Assembly: GCF_006440735.1 (NCBI RefSeq)
Contig: NZ_VFUA01000008.1
Coordinates: 1-64,000, forward strand
DNA length: 64,000 nt
Origin: Mesorhizobium sp. B2-7-1
GTDB lineage: Bacteria > Pseudomonadota > Alphaproteobacteria > Rhizobiales > Rhizobiaceae
Reading direction: 5' to 3'
Numbering within the stretch: the first letter of the stretch is position 1; every line of letters starts with the position of its first letter. The notes below the pieces were generated by a model, which saw nothing but the letters and a program-made list of their open reading frames with translations, searched no databases and was not told the DNA's origin. Made by a program: the position numbers and the translations under genes. Of the stretch, positions 55,723 to 63,818 are shown in pieces.

Positions 55723-58166
55723 TGCGCGAAAGCTTCATCACCTCCTATGCGCACCTGTTCGAGACGCGGGAGGGCGGAACTCAGATCGATCAGGTCGAGG
55801 TGCCCCTCATCCAGCGCGACTATGCACAGGGGCGTAGCGACAGCACGGCGGTTCAAATCCGAGGTTCCTTCGTCGAGGCCCTCCATAAGGCAATCATCGA
55901 GGACCATCCCATTAGTCTCGATTTCGTTTATGGCGACCTTGGCAATGGCACGCTGAAGCCGCTTGACGGTCAGCAGAGGCTGACTACGCTGTTTCTGCTG
56001 CATTGGTATCTCGCGTCTCGCACCGGGCGGCTATCGCCGGATGACAGCTGGACGCGCTTCCGCTATTCCACCCGTCCGACGGCGGAACTGTTCTGCGAGT
56101 TGCTGGGCCGACATGCCTTTGCCGGGCCATATACCGTGTCGGAATGGCTGACCGACCAAGCTTGGTATCTGCATACTTGGAACCATGATCCGACCGTGCA
56201 ATCCATGCTCCGGATGCTTGACACGATCCATGCGCACTTCGCCGGCGCAGATTTCGAACAGGCATGGGCGCGCTTGACCGACAAGGCACGGCCTGCGGTA
56301 TCGTTTCACGTCTTGCCGCTTGAGGGCGCCGTCGAGAGCAATGCGCTCTACATCAAGATGAATTCACGAGGAAAGCCGCTAACGCCATTCGAAAACTTCA
56401 AGGCGCGGCTTGAGCAAATCACGACTAGCCTACCGAGGGCGGGTGAATTCGCCCGAAAAATGGACACGACCTGGTCGGATTTGTTCTGAGTCTACCGCGG
56501 CAGAGACAATCTCATCGACGAGGAGATGCTGCGTTACCTCGAATTCGTTATGGAGATCGCGTTGTGGCGCCAGGGACAATTTGCCTTGGAAGACACATTC
56601 AAGCTGGCCGAGCAATTGTTCGGGCCTGCCAACAATCCGGCGGCTGCGGACAATCTGGACTGGCTCGCCCAGTCCATCGACATCTGGAGCGATATCGATA
56701 TTGCCGCCTATTTCAGGTCGCATATGCGCGGCAATACGGCGGACCCGACCGGGGGCCTGCCGATGTTCCGCGATGAGGTGGACTTGTTCAAGCAGTGTTG
56801 CGACAGCTATGCGCGACGCGTGGGCAGTCGGCCCTTCGGCTGGCCTGAAACCCTGCTGTTGCATGCCTTTGTCACCCATCGTAGTGAGGAAACGGCCGAC
56901 TTCCCGCGGCGGCTGCGCATGCTGCGCAATCTGATTGAGGCCTCGCCCAACGAACTGCGCCTCGAAAATATGCCCGGCTTGATCAAGGACGTGGAGACTC
57001 TTGTCCGCGAGCCTGACGTTAGGAATGCCTTGCGGCTGACGACGTTCAATTCCGGGCAGGTCGGGGACGAGAATGACAAGGTCGCCGCCATCGAGCGGGA
57101 ACCGGCCATCGAGGCCGCCCTTCGGCGCCTCGAGGATCATGCCCTGTTGCGCGGCTGTTTGATCGCCTTTGACCTCGATGTCGATGCGGCGACCTTCAAC
57201 ACTCGCGCCGCACAATTCGAGAGCTGCTTCTCGGACAAAGCCCTGTGGCCCACTCTGACGGCGGCCCTCCTGGCGGTGGGGAACTACAGCCGACTGAAGG
57301 GAGCGCGGTTTTATTTCGGCAGCGCCAAGGACAACGCGACGTCCTGGCGTGAAGTATTGACGCGCGGCAATCGCGAGGACGCCAAACAGACGCGCTATAT
57401 CCTCGCGATCCTGCTCGACTGCCTGTCTCAGTCAACAAACGAGCCAAAGACCGTGCTGGACGGTGTGGTCGCCAATTACTTGGCAAACGCTCCAACCTCG
57501 AGTGGCTATGACTGGCGTTGGTATCTGGTCAAATATTCCATCATGCGCGACGGCAATTCGGGGATCTACGTCGGCAACGACCGTGAATTGGGCTATGGCC
57601 TCTGCATGCTGGATAAAACGCAGCTTAACAGCAATTACCGCGACCCGTTTCTTTCGGCGATCATCAAGCAGGCTGCAGCGTCCGACGATTTCGTACGTGA
57701 CCGGTTCAACGGTTACGCGCACATGCCGCGGTTGATGGTGCTGACCAGGAGCGGAACGAAGATCCAGTGTGTTCCCGACGGTTACCGAGTGATTCCGCCA
57801 GAGGATGTGGCGCAGAATAGCACTTACCTCGCCATAGCCGGACAATACGGAATTACCAATGACCTGCTGTCGATCGCGAAAGTTTCGGCCGATAGCCCAT
57901 CGATGCTGCGGACCGGATCGCTATTGGTGGTAAGTTCCTGGGCGAACTCATCGCTGCCGGACTTTAGTTCGATCGCGTATCTCGCAACTTTCAGCTCCAC
58001 AGCCTCGAGACGCTCTCGATCAATAGTCGGTGACGATAGCAGCAATCCGACTCGCTATGGGCAAATGCTCTCTCGGTCAAAAGTAACTATTCGGCCGACA
58101 ACAGTTTGTACCCAACGACTGATAGGCGAGATCGGCTTCGCCGGCCGCCAATTATCGAGATGCTAG
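55722..58166 (+). pseudogene. DUF262 protein 2, in-frame opal codon
   Basis: One frame is open from 55,722 to 58,166 except for a TGA at 56,487-56,489. Before it: DUF262 motifs VPLIQRDYAQGR, LDFVYG and PLDGQQRLTTLFLLHWYLAS, and NALYIKMNSRGKPLTPFENF. After it the same protein continues (VYRGRDNLIDEEMLRYLEF ...). At the stop the expected residue is Trp (DLFW-x-YRG), so TGG became TGA. Full length would be about 815 residues. From about 57,890 the frame probably leaves the family sequence, and a minus-strand gene overlaps its end. The first 255 residues could still be made as a separate protein. Confidence 0.75.
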
Positions 58167-58319
58167 ACCTGCCTCCACCAACCGGCGGAACGCTTCCGAT
58201 CTAGTAGGAAGATCAGGCTGATTGCGACGCCACTCGTCAACCCGAACTAGCAAATCGCTGGAGAGTCGCAACTCAAAGCGCTCTGTTTTGGTGTCAGCAG
58301 GATCAGGCGTATTTGACAA
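58152..58319 (-). CDS. small ribbon-helix-helix protein (55 aa)
   Basis: The minus strand from TTG 58,319 reads SNTPDPADTKTERFELRLSS, then DLLVRVDEWRRNQPDLPTRS and EAFRRLVEAGLASR, stop at 58,152. A beta strand (KTERFELRLS), a first helix (DLLVRVDEWRRN) and a second helix beginning TRSEAFRRLVEAGL give a classic RHH fold of Arc/MetJ type. Such small proteins act as dimeric repressors, often as antitoxins or ICE regulators. The TTG start is inferred since no in-frame ATG exists; its ribosome-binding site is weak. Its 3' end overlaps the end of the DUF262 pseudogene. Confidence 0.7.
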   Translation of the reverse strand: MSNTPDPADTKTERFELRLSSDLLVRVDEWRRNQPDLPTRSEAFRRLVEAGLASR

Positions 58320-58331
58320 TGTGGGTATCCG

Positions 58332-58352
58332 TAATGTACGGTATGTACGTAA
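58332..58352. promoter_or_regulatory. candidate RHH operator (repeated TGTACG)
   Basis: Just upstream of the RHH gene is taatgtacggtatgtacgta, with two TGTACG words 9 bp apart and an imperfect dyad around GGTAT. RHH repressors usually bind short tandem or inverted words in their own promoter. Assignment is inference. Confidence 0.4.
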
Positions 58353-58438
58353 TTTGTGGTTTGCGATACTCAGCCGAACGACGTGCTACGACACGCCGTT
58401 CGGCCTAACCACATCCCAAGCTGTCTGGAGCTCGGATC

Positions 58439-59083
58439 ATGGCTGATTCCGACAATAGCACGACTTTGCCTTTCGTCACGCGCAGGAGGACACTTCCCCG
58501 AGCAGCAACTGCAACGGTGGGGACGCAGCAGGAAGCGCTTGCCCACAGCGACTTAGAAAGAGACCAACCAGCCGATCCAGCGGTGGCGATGTGGCGTAAG
58601 TGGCAAGCTGCTTACGAGGAGACTGAACAACTGAGCCGCGAGCAGCAGCGTTTGGAGCGGAAGCTTGCTGAAACCGTTGGCTTTCCCAATATGATGATCC
58701 AGTTGACCGATGGTAAGACCGCTACGGTGCTTTCACTTGAGGCGCTTCGCGATGTGCTTCGCGCCGGTTCTGTTGACGTGGCGGTCGGTGCGAAGGCCGA
58801 AGCCGATTTCGCGGCGCATCAGGCGCGCTGGGATGCCTTCGACCAAGTGATTGGCTATTCCGCCACGTTGTGTGCTGAATGTGAGGCGGCCGATCGGGCG
58901 GACACGTTGCTTGAGTCATTGGCAGAAACGCCAGCTACCTCCCTTGCCGGCGTAGCAGCCAAGCTTGACGCCGTACTCAGGGAGGGGCAGCCGTCGAAAG
59001 ACGATGCCGAGTTTCCTTGGCCGCAAATCCGCTCGGTCCTGGAGGACGTTGGTCGGATCGGTGGGCAGACAGAGCCGAACTGA
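58439..59083 (+). CDS. unknown island-associated protein (214 aa)
   Basis: ATG 58,439. The protein has a basic N-terminus (VTRRRTLPRAA), a helical centre with coiled-coil character (MWRKWQAAYEETEQLSREQQ), an LTDGKTATVLSLEALRDVLR segment, and an acidic C-terminus. No recognised domain. The N-terminal 'ProFxTRRxTLP' style is familiar from short hypothetical proteins of rhizobial islands. Divergent from the RHH gene, from which it may be regulated. Intact. Confidence 0.6.
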   Translation: MADSDNSTTLPFVTRRRTLPRAATATVGTQQEALAHSDLERDQPADPAVAMWRKWQAAYEETEQLSREQQRLERKLAETVGFPNMMIQLTDGKTATVLSLEALRDVLRAGSVDVAVGAKAEADFAAHQARWDAFDQVIGYSATLCAECEAADRADTLLESLAETPATSLAGVAAKLDAVLREGQPSKDDAEFPWPQIRSVLEDVGRIGGQTEPN

Positions 59084-59237
59084 CTGTGCAAGGCCGTTTC
59101 TCGCGGTTATCAACTCCCTTTCATTCGGAAGTTTGGCTAGTCTCGCGAGGGGGAACCTGCCGCGACCAACTTTTCCAAAGGAGTGATGCAATTGCGAAAG
59201 GCATTGGCGGAACCAACACGCCCCGCGTCTTCCAAGC

Positions 59238-59441
59238 ATGGCCAAAGCCCAGCAGTAGCGCATCGAATTTATCGCCAGCGCGGAAGGCCGGCGCCTCATT
59301 GAAGGGCTGATGCAGCTTCGTCCACGGGTGCGTGGCCGTGTGGCGTCCTTGATTTCCACCTTGGGGGAGGAATTGGCGTTACTTGATAAGAATACCGAGA
59401 CGACCGACGAATCCGTCCCGGCTGACCGCAAGACCGGCTGA
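59238..59441 (+). pseudogene. small island protein (68 codons) with amber codon at position 7
   Basis: The frame reads MAKAQQ, TAG (59,256-59,258), RIEFIASAEGRRLIEGLMQL, RPRVRGRVASLISTLGEELA, then LLDKNTETTDESVPADRKTG, stop. The continuity of the small helical protein across the TAG shows a nonsense change, most simply from AAG (Lys). Translation from an internal ATG at 59,310 would give only the C-terminal part. Small proteins of this wording are, to my recollection, common in rhizobial ICE-like elements. Confidence 0.6.
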
Positions 59442-59488
59442 CAGATCGTTGCGACTGTCAGCAGCCTGCGACTATAGTCGGTAGGCAG

Positions 59489-59932
59489 TCACAGTAGGGC
59501 GGTTCCCATGCCCCAGCTTCGCACCGGCCACCTTCCCTTTGCGTCCTTCTCCTCTACCGTGAAGTAAAAATCCCTGAATCGTTTCGCCTCGAAGCGTGGC
59601 AGCATGTCCGAAAACTGCGCTCTGGTGACGTCGAGGGATAAGCTCAGCGACGGCAGCTCTGCGGTTTGAAAAAGAACGCCCGCGTCGGGATGTTCCGTCT
59701 TCATGGGAGTGGGGGCCATGATCATAACGATCCCGGGCCATCTGAATGCTGCATTCGGCATGATGAGCGACGCAGGCAGTATGACATAGGTGAACTCGAC
59801 TGATTGACGGGGCGGGCCTGGCTGCACGACCTGGCCAAAATTGACGTTGGCTGAGCCGACGATCTCACCGCGCCATTCGCCAGCGACGACCGGCGGCAAC
59901 TGAAGACGGTTAGCCTTTTTTCGGACTGTCAT
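59489..59932 (-). CDS. unknown protein (147 aa)
   Basis: Begins MTVRKKANRLQLPPVVAGEW and appears beta-rich (FTYVILPASLIMPNAAFRWP; FRDFYFTVEEKDAKGRWPVR). No signal peptide and no recognised family. ATG 59,932 follows GGAGGGAATGACAG-like sequence, a good ribosome-binding site (GGAGGG about 10 bases before the start). Last island gene before the tRNA region. 59,933-60,203 holds nothing recognisable. Confidence 0.6.
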   Translation of the reverse strand: MTVRKKANRLQLPPVVAGEWRGEIVGSANVNFGQVVQPGPPRQSVEFTYVILPASLIMPNAAFRWPGIVMIMAPTPMKTEHPDAGVLFQTAELPSLSLSLDVTRAQFSDMLPRFEAKRFRDFYFTVEEKDAKGRWPVRSWGMGTALL

Positions 59933-60203
59933 TCCCTCCGTTTTGCGTCAGGAAGCCGGCAACATCAACACTAGTGCCCATGCGCGTACCTAGCGACCGC
60001 GACGACCGCCAGCCCGATCCGTGCGAATCTGATCGAGTCGTCTGTTGACCAACAGGCGGGCCACCATTCGCCAGGCTGCGATATGGTTCGAAGGAATGTC
60101 CGTTCTTCCAAAACCGGCTGAAAAGCCGGCTGAATTCTGGAATTCACGCCGGTGCAGTTGCGTTGGCGAAGCCAAAAAGGCAAGCAATTTCAATTGGATG
60201 GAA

Positions 60204-60251
60204 TGGCGTGCCCGAAGAGATTCGAACTCCTGACCCCCAGATTCGTAGTCT
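60204..60251 (-). pseudogene. 3' fragment of a tRNA-Arg(ACG)
   Basis: On the minus strand the sequence from agactacgaatctgg to the encoded CCA is the anticodon stem-loop (loop CTACGAA, anticodon ACG), variable region, T-arm (ttcgaat loop) and acceptor 3' strand cgggcac of a tRNA-Arg. The 5' half is absent: homology ends on the 5' side of the anticodon loop. It resembles an attachment-site remnant left by another element with the same anticodon-loop crossover. Confidence 0.7.
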
Positions 60252-60268
60252 AAAGGTCCCAGCAGTTT

Positions 60269-60345
60269 TGGCGCACCCGACAGGATTCGAACCTGTGGCC
60301 TTCGCCTTCGGAGGGCGACGCTCTATCCAGCTGAGCTACGGGTGC
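60269..60345 (-). tRNA. tRNA-Arg(CCG), complete, island-borne
   Basis: 77 nt including encoded CCA. Acceptor GCACCCG/CGGGTGC, D-stem GCTC/GAGC, anticodon stem TCGCC/GGCGA around loop CTCCGAA (anticodon CCG), T-stem ACAGG/CCTGT with TTCGAAT loop. It differs from the reconstructed chromosomal copy at five positions, four of which are two compensatory base pairs in the anticodon stem. It lies 125 bp downstream of the native 5' half and could be transcribed from the native tRNA promoter. Confidence 0.93.
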
Positions 60346-60351
60346 ATCTCA

Positions 60352-60370
60352 CTTACGCAGTGCTTACGCG
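60352..60370 (+). repeat. right arm-type repeat (candidate integrase-binding site)
   Basis: The sequence cttacgcagtgcttacgcg, 17 of 19 identical to 23,006-23,024 and in the same orientation. It lies between the replacement tRNA and the right core site. A gcggaatttccgc palindrome overlaps its right end. Confidence 0.65.
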
Positions 60371-60470
60371 GAATTTCCGCGACTGTGAGGGACCGGACTT
60401 CCCTCGTGTAAGTTCTTGATCTTCTAAGTTCTTTTTCTCTCCATTTCGTCACCCACCGGCTTGACACGTG

Positions 60471-60511
<41 letters not shown>

Positions 60512-60729
60512 TTCCCGGGAAACCGGAAAACGAACTAGCCGGTGAGCCGGCCAGCCACGGCTTCTTAGCGGAAGCCGCTGCGGGCTTCAACGGCCAATTG
60601 GCGATTGTGCGCGGGGCTGGTGGGTTGATCGCCGTTCCGACGACGATCGGATAGGGCGCTCCCCTCTCCGTCTCGGCTTCGCCGAGCCACCTCCCCACTG
60701 CATGGGGCGAGGAACCCAAGCTCCTCGCC
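60512..60729. repeat. intergenic repeat, right flank of the island
   Basis: No gene. Bases 60,655-60,723 (gcgctcccctctccgtctcg ... gcgaggaacccaagct) form a dispersed repeat. Its reverse complement occurs at 61,914-61,989, on the other side of the DUF1003 gene. Confidence 0.65.
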
Positions 60730-61674
60730 TCACGCCTCCGCCGGCGCCTTCGCCGCCTTGCGCCTCACGGCCCGCTTTGCCGCGTGCTTCTGCTTCTTCG
60801 CGCTGGCCAGCTCGTTCATCGCGTCGAGCTGCATCTGCTGCATTTCGGCCAGCCGCGTCCATTGGCGCGAGATCAAATAGTCGAGCTTTTCGTGCAGGTG
60901 GCGCACTTCGAGCTCGGCCTTGAGGTTGACGCGGTATTCGTTGAAGGAGCGCAGGCGGTCTTTCACCTCCTGGCGCTTCTGGCTCATCATGATCACCGGC
61001 GCCTGGATGGCGGCGATGCAGGACAGCATCAGGTTGAGCAGGATGAACGGGTAGGGGTCGAATGCCTTGGATTCGCCCTGGACGAGGTTGAGGCCGATCC
61101 ACACCAGGAGGATGGTTGCGAAGGAGATCAGGAACCACCAGCTGCCGCCAAAGGCGGCCATCGAGTCGGAGACGCGGTCGGGAAACGTCCGGTGTTCCTC
61201 GAACTCCTCTTCCGAGTTTTCCGAGATCGTGTCCTGTTTGGCGATCGATTCCACCACCTGGCGGTCGAGCTCGGAGAATTCGCCGTGTTCCTGCTGCAGC
61301 AGTTCTTCCATGTAGCGCATGCGGTAGCGGCCGAGCTCCTCGCGGCTGACGCGGGCGCCGCGCGGCAGGTCGGGATGGTCGGAGCGGATGCGGTCGGCGA
61401 GGCTCGGCCGCAGATCGTCGACGCGCACCAGGTCGCGCTTGCGAAATTTTCGCCCCGATATCGCCGAGGGTTTTTTCTTCGGCTTGATCCTGGGAGCGCC
61501 GGGAAGATGAGGTTCGGAATGCGGTTCGGAATCCGGTACTTCCGGTGCTTCGAGGATCTCGTCGGCGGCGTGCTCGTCGCCCTCCGACACGGTCTCGGCC
61601 TCGAGATATTCGCCGGCGATGTCGTTCTCGTTGTCGGCTTGCTTCTGCGCGGGTGCTTTCGGGTCGCCGGCCAT
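60730..61674 (-). CDS. DUF1003 membrane protein
   Basis: A protein of 314 residues from ATG 61,674 (MAGDPKAPAQ), with AGGAG about 9 bases upstream; a 15-residue longer form is possible. The N-terminal 130 residues are acidic, then Lys-rich (IKPKKKPSAISGRKFRKRDL). The DUF1003 core has a WWFLISFATILLVWIGLNLV transmembrane helix, the FDPYPFILLNLMLSCIAAIQ second helix and APVIMMSQKRQ, all diagnostic of the family. A coiled coil and a Lys/Ala-rich tail end it. Function unknown; the family is often near stress genes. Core-like gene. Confidence 0.88.
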   Translation of the reverse strand: MAGDPKAPAQKQADNENDIAGEYLEAETVSEGDEHAADEILEAPEVPDSEPHSEPHLPGAPRIKPKKKPSAISGRKFRKRDLVRVDDLRPSLADRIRSDHPDLPRGARVSREELGRYRMRYMEELLQQEHGEFSELDRQVVESIAKQDTISENSEEEFEEHRTFPDRVSDSMAAFGGSWWFLISFATILLVWIGLNLVQGESKAFDPYPFILLNLMLSCIAAIQAPVIMMSQKRQEVKDRLRSFNEYRVNLKAELEVRHLHEKLDYLISRQWTRLAEMQQMQLDAMNELASAKKQKHAAKRAVRRKAAKAPAEA

Positions 61675-61819
61675 GCTCAGTGCTCCTGTTCGCGGGGCTT
61701 CGCGGCTACGATACGCCAAGCCGGCGCGGCATATCCATGGTCAGTGTGAAGAGCGTGTGACGGAACAAGTTCTTGTGATTGGGCGGGGGGGCGGCTGCTG
61801 AGGCAATTGCATAGGCCTG

Positions 61820-61989
61820 CGCAGCCCCCGCTCCGTCCCGGCGCTGCGCGCCGATCCACCTCTCCCCCATTTCATGGGGGCGAGGAAACGCCAATCGCCG
61901 AGGGCGCGACCTCCCAAGCTTGGGTTCCTCGCCCCCGCCAAAGGCGGGGGAGAGGTGGCTCGGCGAAGCCGAGACGGAGAGGGGAGCGC
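61820..61989. repeat. palindromic repeats between DUF1003 and uspA
   Basis: The 490 bp from 61,675 to 62,163 contain no gene. 61,820-61,885 (gcagcccccgctccgtcccg...) and 61,914-61,989 (agcttgggttcctcgccccc...) are two facing repeat copies built around cctcgccccc and gggggcgagg. The second is the inverted counterpart of 60,655-60,723. Confidence 0.7.
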
Positions 61990-62041
61990 CGCTGGCGATC
62001 TCGCGCCCACCCCCTGGCGCAATCGTCTCCGCCGGCTGGCC

Positions 62042-62055
62042 TTGATCCAGATCAA
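62042..62055. promoter_or_regulatory. FNR/FixK-type anaerobox upstream of usp gene
   Basis: The perfect dyad TTGATCCAGATCAA (TTGAT-N4-ATCAA) is centred 115 bp before the start codon. It matches the consensus bound by FNR, FnrN and FixK-type activators in rhizobia. With the activator centred at -41.5, transcription would start near 62,090, where the sequence is AT-rich (gactatatcg). Confidence 0.75.
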
Positions 62056-62163
62056 GCCGGCCCCTGTGGCTGGCCTGATAGGCTGACTATATCGAAACCA
62101 GGCCTGAGCGTTCAGGCTCCGCCAGTTGGGGCGCGTCGCCCCGAGAAATGAGGGATCGCCACC

Positions 62164-62613
62164 ATGTACAAGAAAATCCTGATCGCCACCGACGGCTCGG
62201 AACTCGCCGGCAAGGGCGTCGCCCACGGCCTGGAGCTGGCCAAGGGCCTCGGCGCCAGCGTTGCCTTCGTCACCGTCTCGGAGCCGTTCCCGGCGCTTGC
62301 CTGGGGCGGCGCGATGGCGGGCTATGTCGCCGCCGACGAGCTGGTCAATTACGAGGAAAGCGCGCGCAAATATGCCAGCGAGCTGCTCGCCAAATGCAAG
62401 GCCGAGGCCGAGGCGAAGGGCGTCGGTGCGAAGACCCTGCACATCGAGAACCGCACCCCCGCCGAGGCGATCCTCGAGGTCGCCGGCGCGGAAGGCAGCG
62501 ACCTCATCGTCATGGCCTCGCACGGCCGCCGCGGACTGGGACGGCTGGTGCTCGGCAGCCAGACCGCGGAAGTGGTGTCGCTGACGCAGATCCCGGTGCT
62601 GGTGGTGAGATAG
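62164..62613 (+). CDS. universal stress protein (UspA family)
   Basis: A 149-residue single-domain Usp. The N-terminal YKKILIATDGSELAGKGVAH contains the ATP-binding Asp, and the C-terminal ASHGRRGLGRLVLGSQTAEV fits the G-2x-G-9x-G-S/T ATP-binding signature. GAGGGA lies 8-13 bases before the ATG. The anaerobox upstream suggests induction by oxygen limitation, as for several rhizobial usp genes expressed in nodules. Soluble, cytoplasmic; no partner in the operon. Confidence 0.93.
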   Translation: MYKKILIATDGSELAGKGVAHGLELAKGLGASVAFVTVSEPFPALAWGGAMAGYVAADELVNYEESARKYASELLAKCKAEAEAKGVGAKTLHIENRTPAEAILEVAGAEGSDLIVMASHGRRGLGRLVLGSQTAEVVSLTQIPVLVVR

Positions 62614-62636
62614 GGCTAGGGAGGCGCGCCTCCGCG

Positions 62637-62696
62637 CTTCGTCATTCCAGGGTTTGCGCGCCGCTTCGCTCCTTGCTCCGCCCTGGAATGACGAAG
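62637..62696. repeat. 16-bp perfect inverted repeat after usp
   Basis: The arms cttcgtcattccaggg (62,637-62,652) and ccctggaatgacgaag (62,681-62,696) enclose a 28-base centre with gccgcttcgctccttgc. It is a dispersed intergenic palindrome; a degenerate copy is at the left end of the window. It may also act as a bidirectional terminator between the convergent usp and carboxypeptidase genes. Confidence 0.75.
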
Positions 62697-62762
62697 GAAC
62701 GGACTTCGCCGTCCTTCAGGCGTCATTCCGCAGGAGCGGCAGGCGTTCCTCGCGACCCGCCT

Positions 62763-63818
62763 CTACTGCGTCGGCAGCAGCGGCGAAGTGGGCGACGCCA
62801 GGTCCGCCGACGGCAGATCGGACGCCGGCGAACCCGGCAGCGGTGATGCAGGCGCGGCCGGAGGCGGCGGCAATCCCGGCAAGCCAGAGTCCGCCTGCGG
62901 CAAGCCGGGAAGCGGCGCGGCCGACGGCTGCTGCCCGGAATACATCAGCCTGGGCTGGCCGGCATCCGCCGTCATCGGGCCCACGCTGCGCTGGATCAGC
63001 GCCTCGACATGGTCGTTGCGCTGGCGCGCCGAGTCGGCGCCCATCACCACCACGATCAGGTGCCTGCCATCGGCATTGTAGGAGGTCACGATGTTGTAGC
63101 CCGAAGCCCTTATGTAGCCGGTCTTGATGCCGTCGACGCCACGCACGCGGCCCAGCATGTCGTTATGGCCGCGCACCAGCTTGCCGCGGAACATGAAGTC
63201 GCTTTCGGAGAAATAATGGAAATGCTGTGGGAAGCGCTTTTCCAGCGCCATGCCCAGCACCGCCATGTCGCGCGCCGTGGTCACCTGGCCGTCGTCGGGC
63301 AAGCCGCAGGCGTTGCGGAAATTGGTGCCGCTCATGCCGAGCGAGCGCGCCTTGGCGGTCATCATGGCGGCGAACTGGTCCTCCGAGCCGCCGCCCAGAT
63401 ATTCGCCCACCGCCACCGCCACGTCGTTCGCCGACTTCACCACCATGGCGCGGATGGCGGAATCGACGTCGATCGTCTCGCCGCGCCGGAAGCGCAGCTT
63501 GGTCGGCGGCTGCGAGGCGGCGTGGTCGGAAACCGGGATACGCGTCTCCTTGGTCACGCGGCCGCTCTCCATCGCCTCGAACAGCATGTAGAGCGTCATC
63601 ATCTTGGTCAGCGACGCGGGATAGCGCTGCGACCTCGAATTGACCTCGAACAGCGTCTTGCCGGTCGAGGCATCGACCACGATCGCCGCATATTTCTGCG
63701 GCTGCGCCGGTACGGTCAGCACGCTTTCCGGCGGCGCGGCCGTCGTGCAGCCGGCGACCAGCGCGAGCAATGCCAATATGGCGATGAGTTTTTGCAGGAG
63801 AGGGAAGGGACGGGGCAA
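62763..63818 (-). CDS. D-alanyl-D-alanine carboxypeptidase, lipoprotein-type
   Basis: A 351-residue serine peptidase S11 (DacA/DacF family) that trims the terminal D-Ala of peptidoglycan stem peptides in the periplasm. The catalytic motifs are intact: SLTK with Ser69 and Lys72, SAN at 129-131 and KTG at 232-234. The N-terminus MPRPFPLLQKLIAILALLAL ends in VAGC, a lipobox with Cys24, so the protein is probably membrane-anchored by lipid, unlike the C-terminal amphipathic anchor of classic DacA. Residues about 300-351 form a Pro/Ser/Gly-rich tail. Convergent with the usp gene. Confidence 0.92.
   Translation of the reverse strand: MPRPFPLLQKLIAILALLALVAGCTTAAPPESVLTVPAQPQKYAAIVVDASTGKTLFEVNSRSQRYPASLTKMMTLYMLFEAMESGRVTKETRIPVSDHAASQPPTKLRFRRGETIDVDSAIRAMVVKSANDVAVAVGEYLGGGSEDQFAAMMTAKARSLGMSGTNFRNACGLPDDGQVTTARDMAVLGMALEKRFPQHFHYFSESDFMFRGKLVRGHNDMLGRVRGVDGIKTGYIRASGYNIVTSYNADGRHLIVVVMGADSARQRNDHVEALIQRSVGPMTADAGQPRLMYSGQQPSAAPLPGLPQADSGLPGLPPPPAAPASPLPGSPASDLPSADLASPTSPLLPTQ

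Noticed and set aside
57824..58045. Minus-strand 73-codon frame downstream of the RHH gene
   Set aside because: It could be a remnant of a partner gene (it contains KVARYAIELKSGSDEFAQEL), but it has no recognised family and overlaps the end of the DUF262 frame; evidence too weak.
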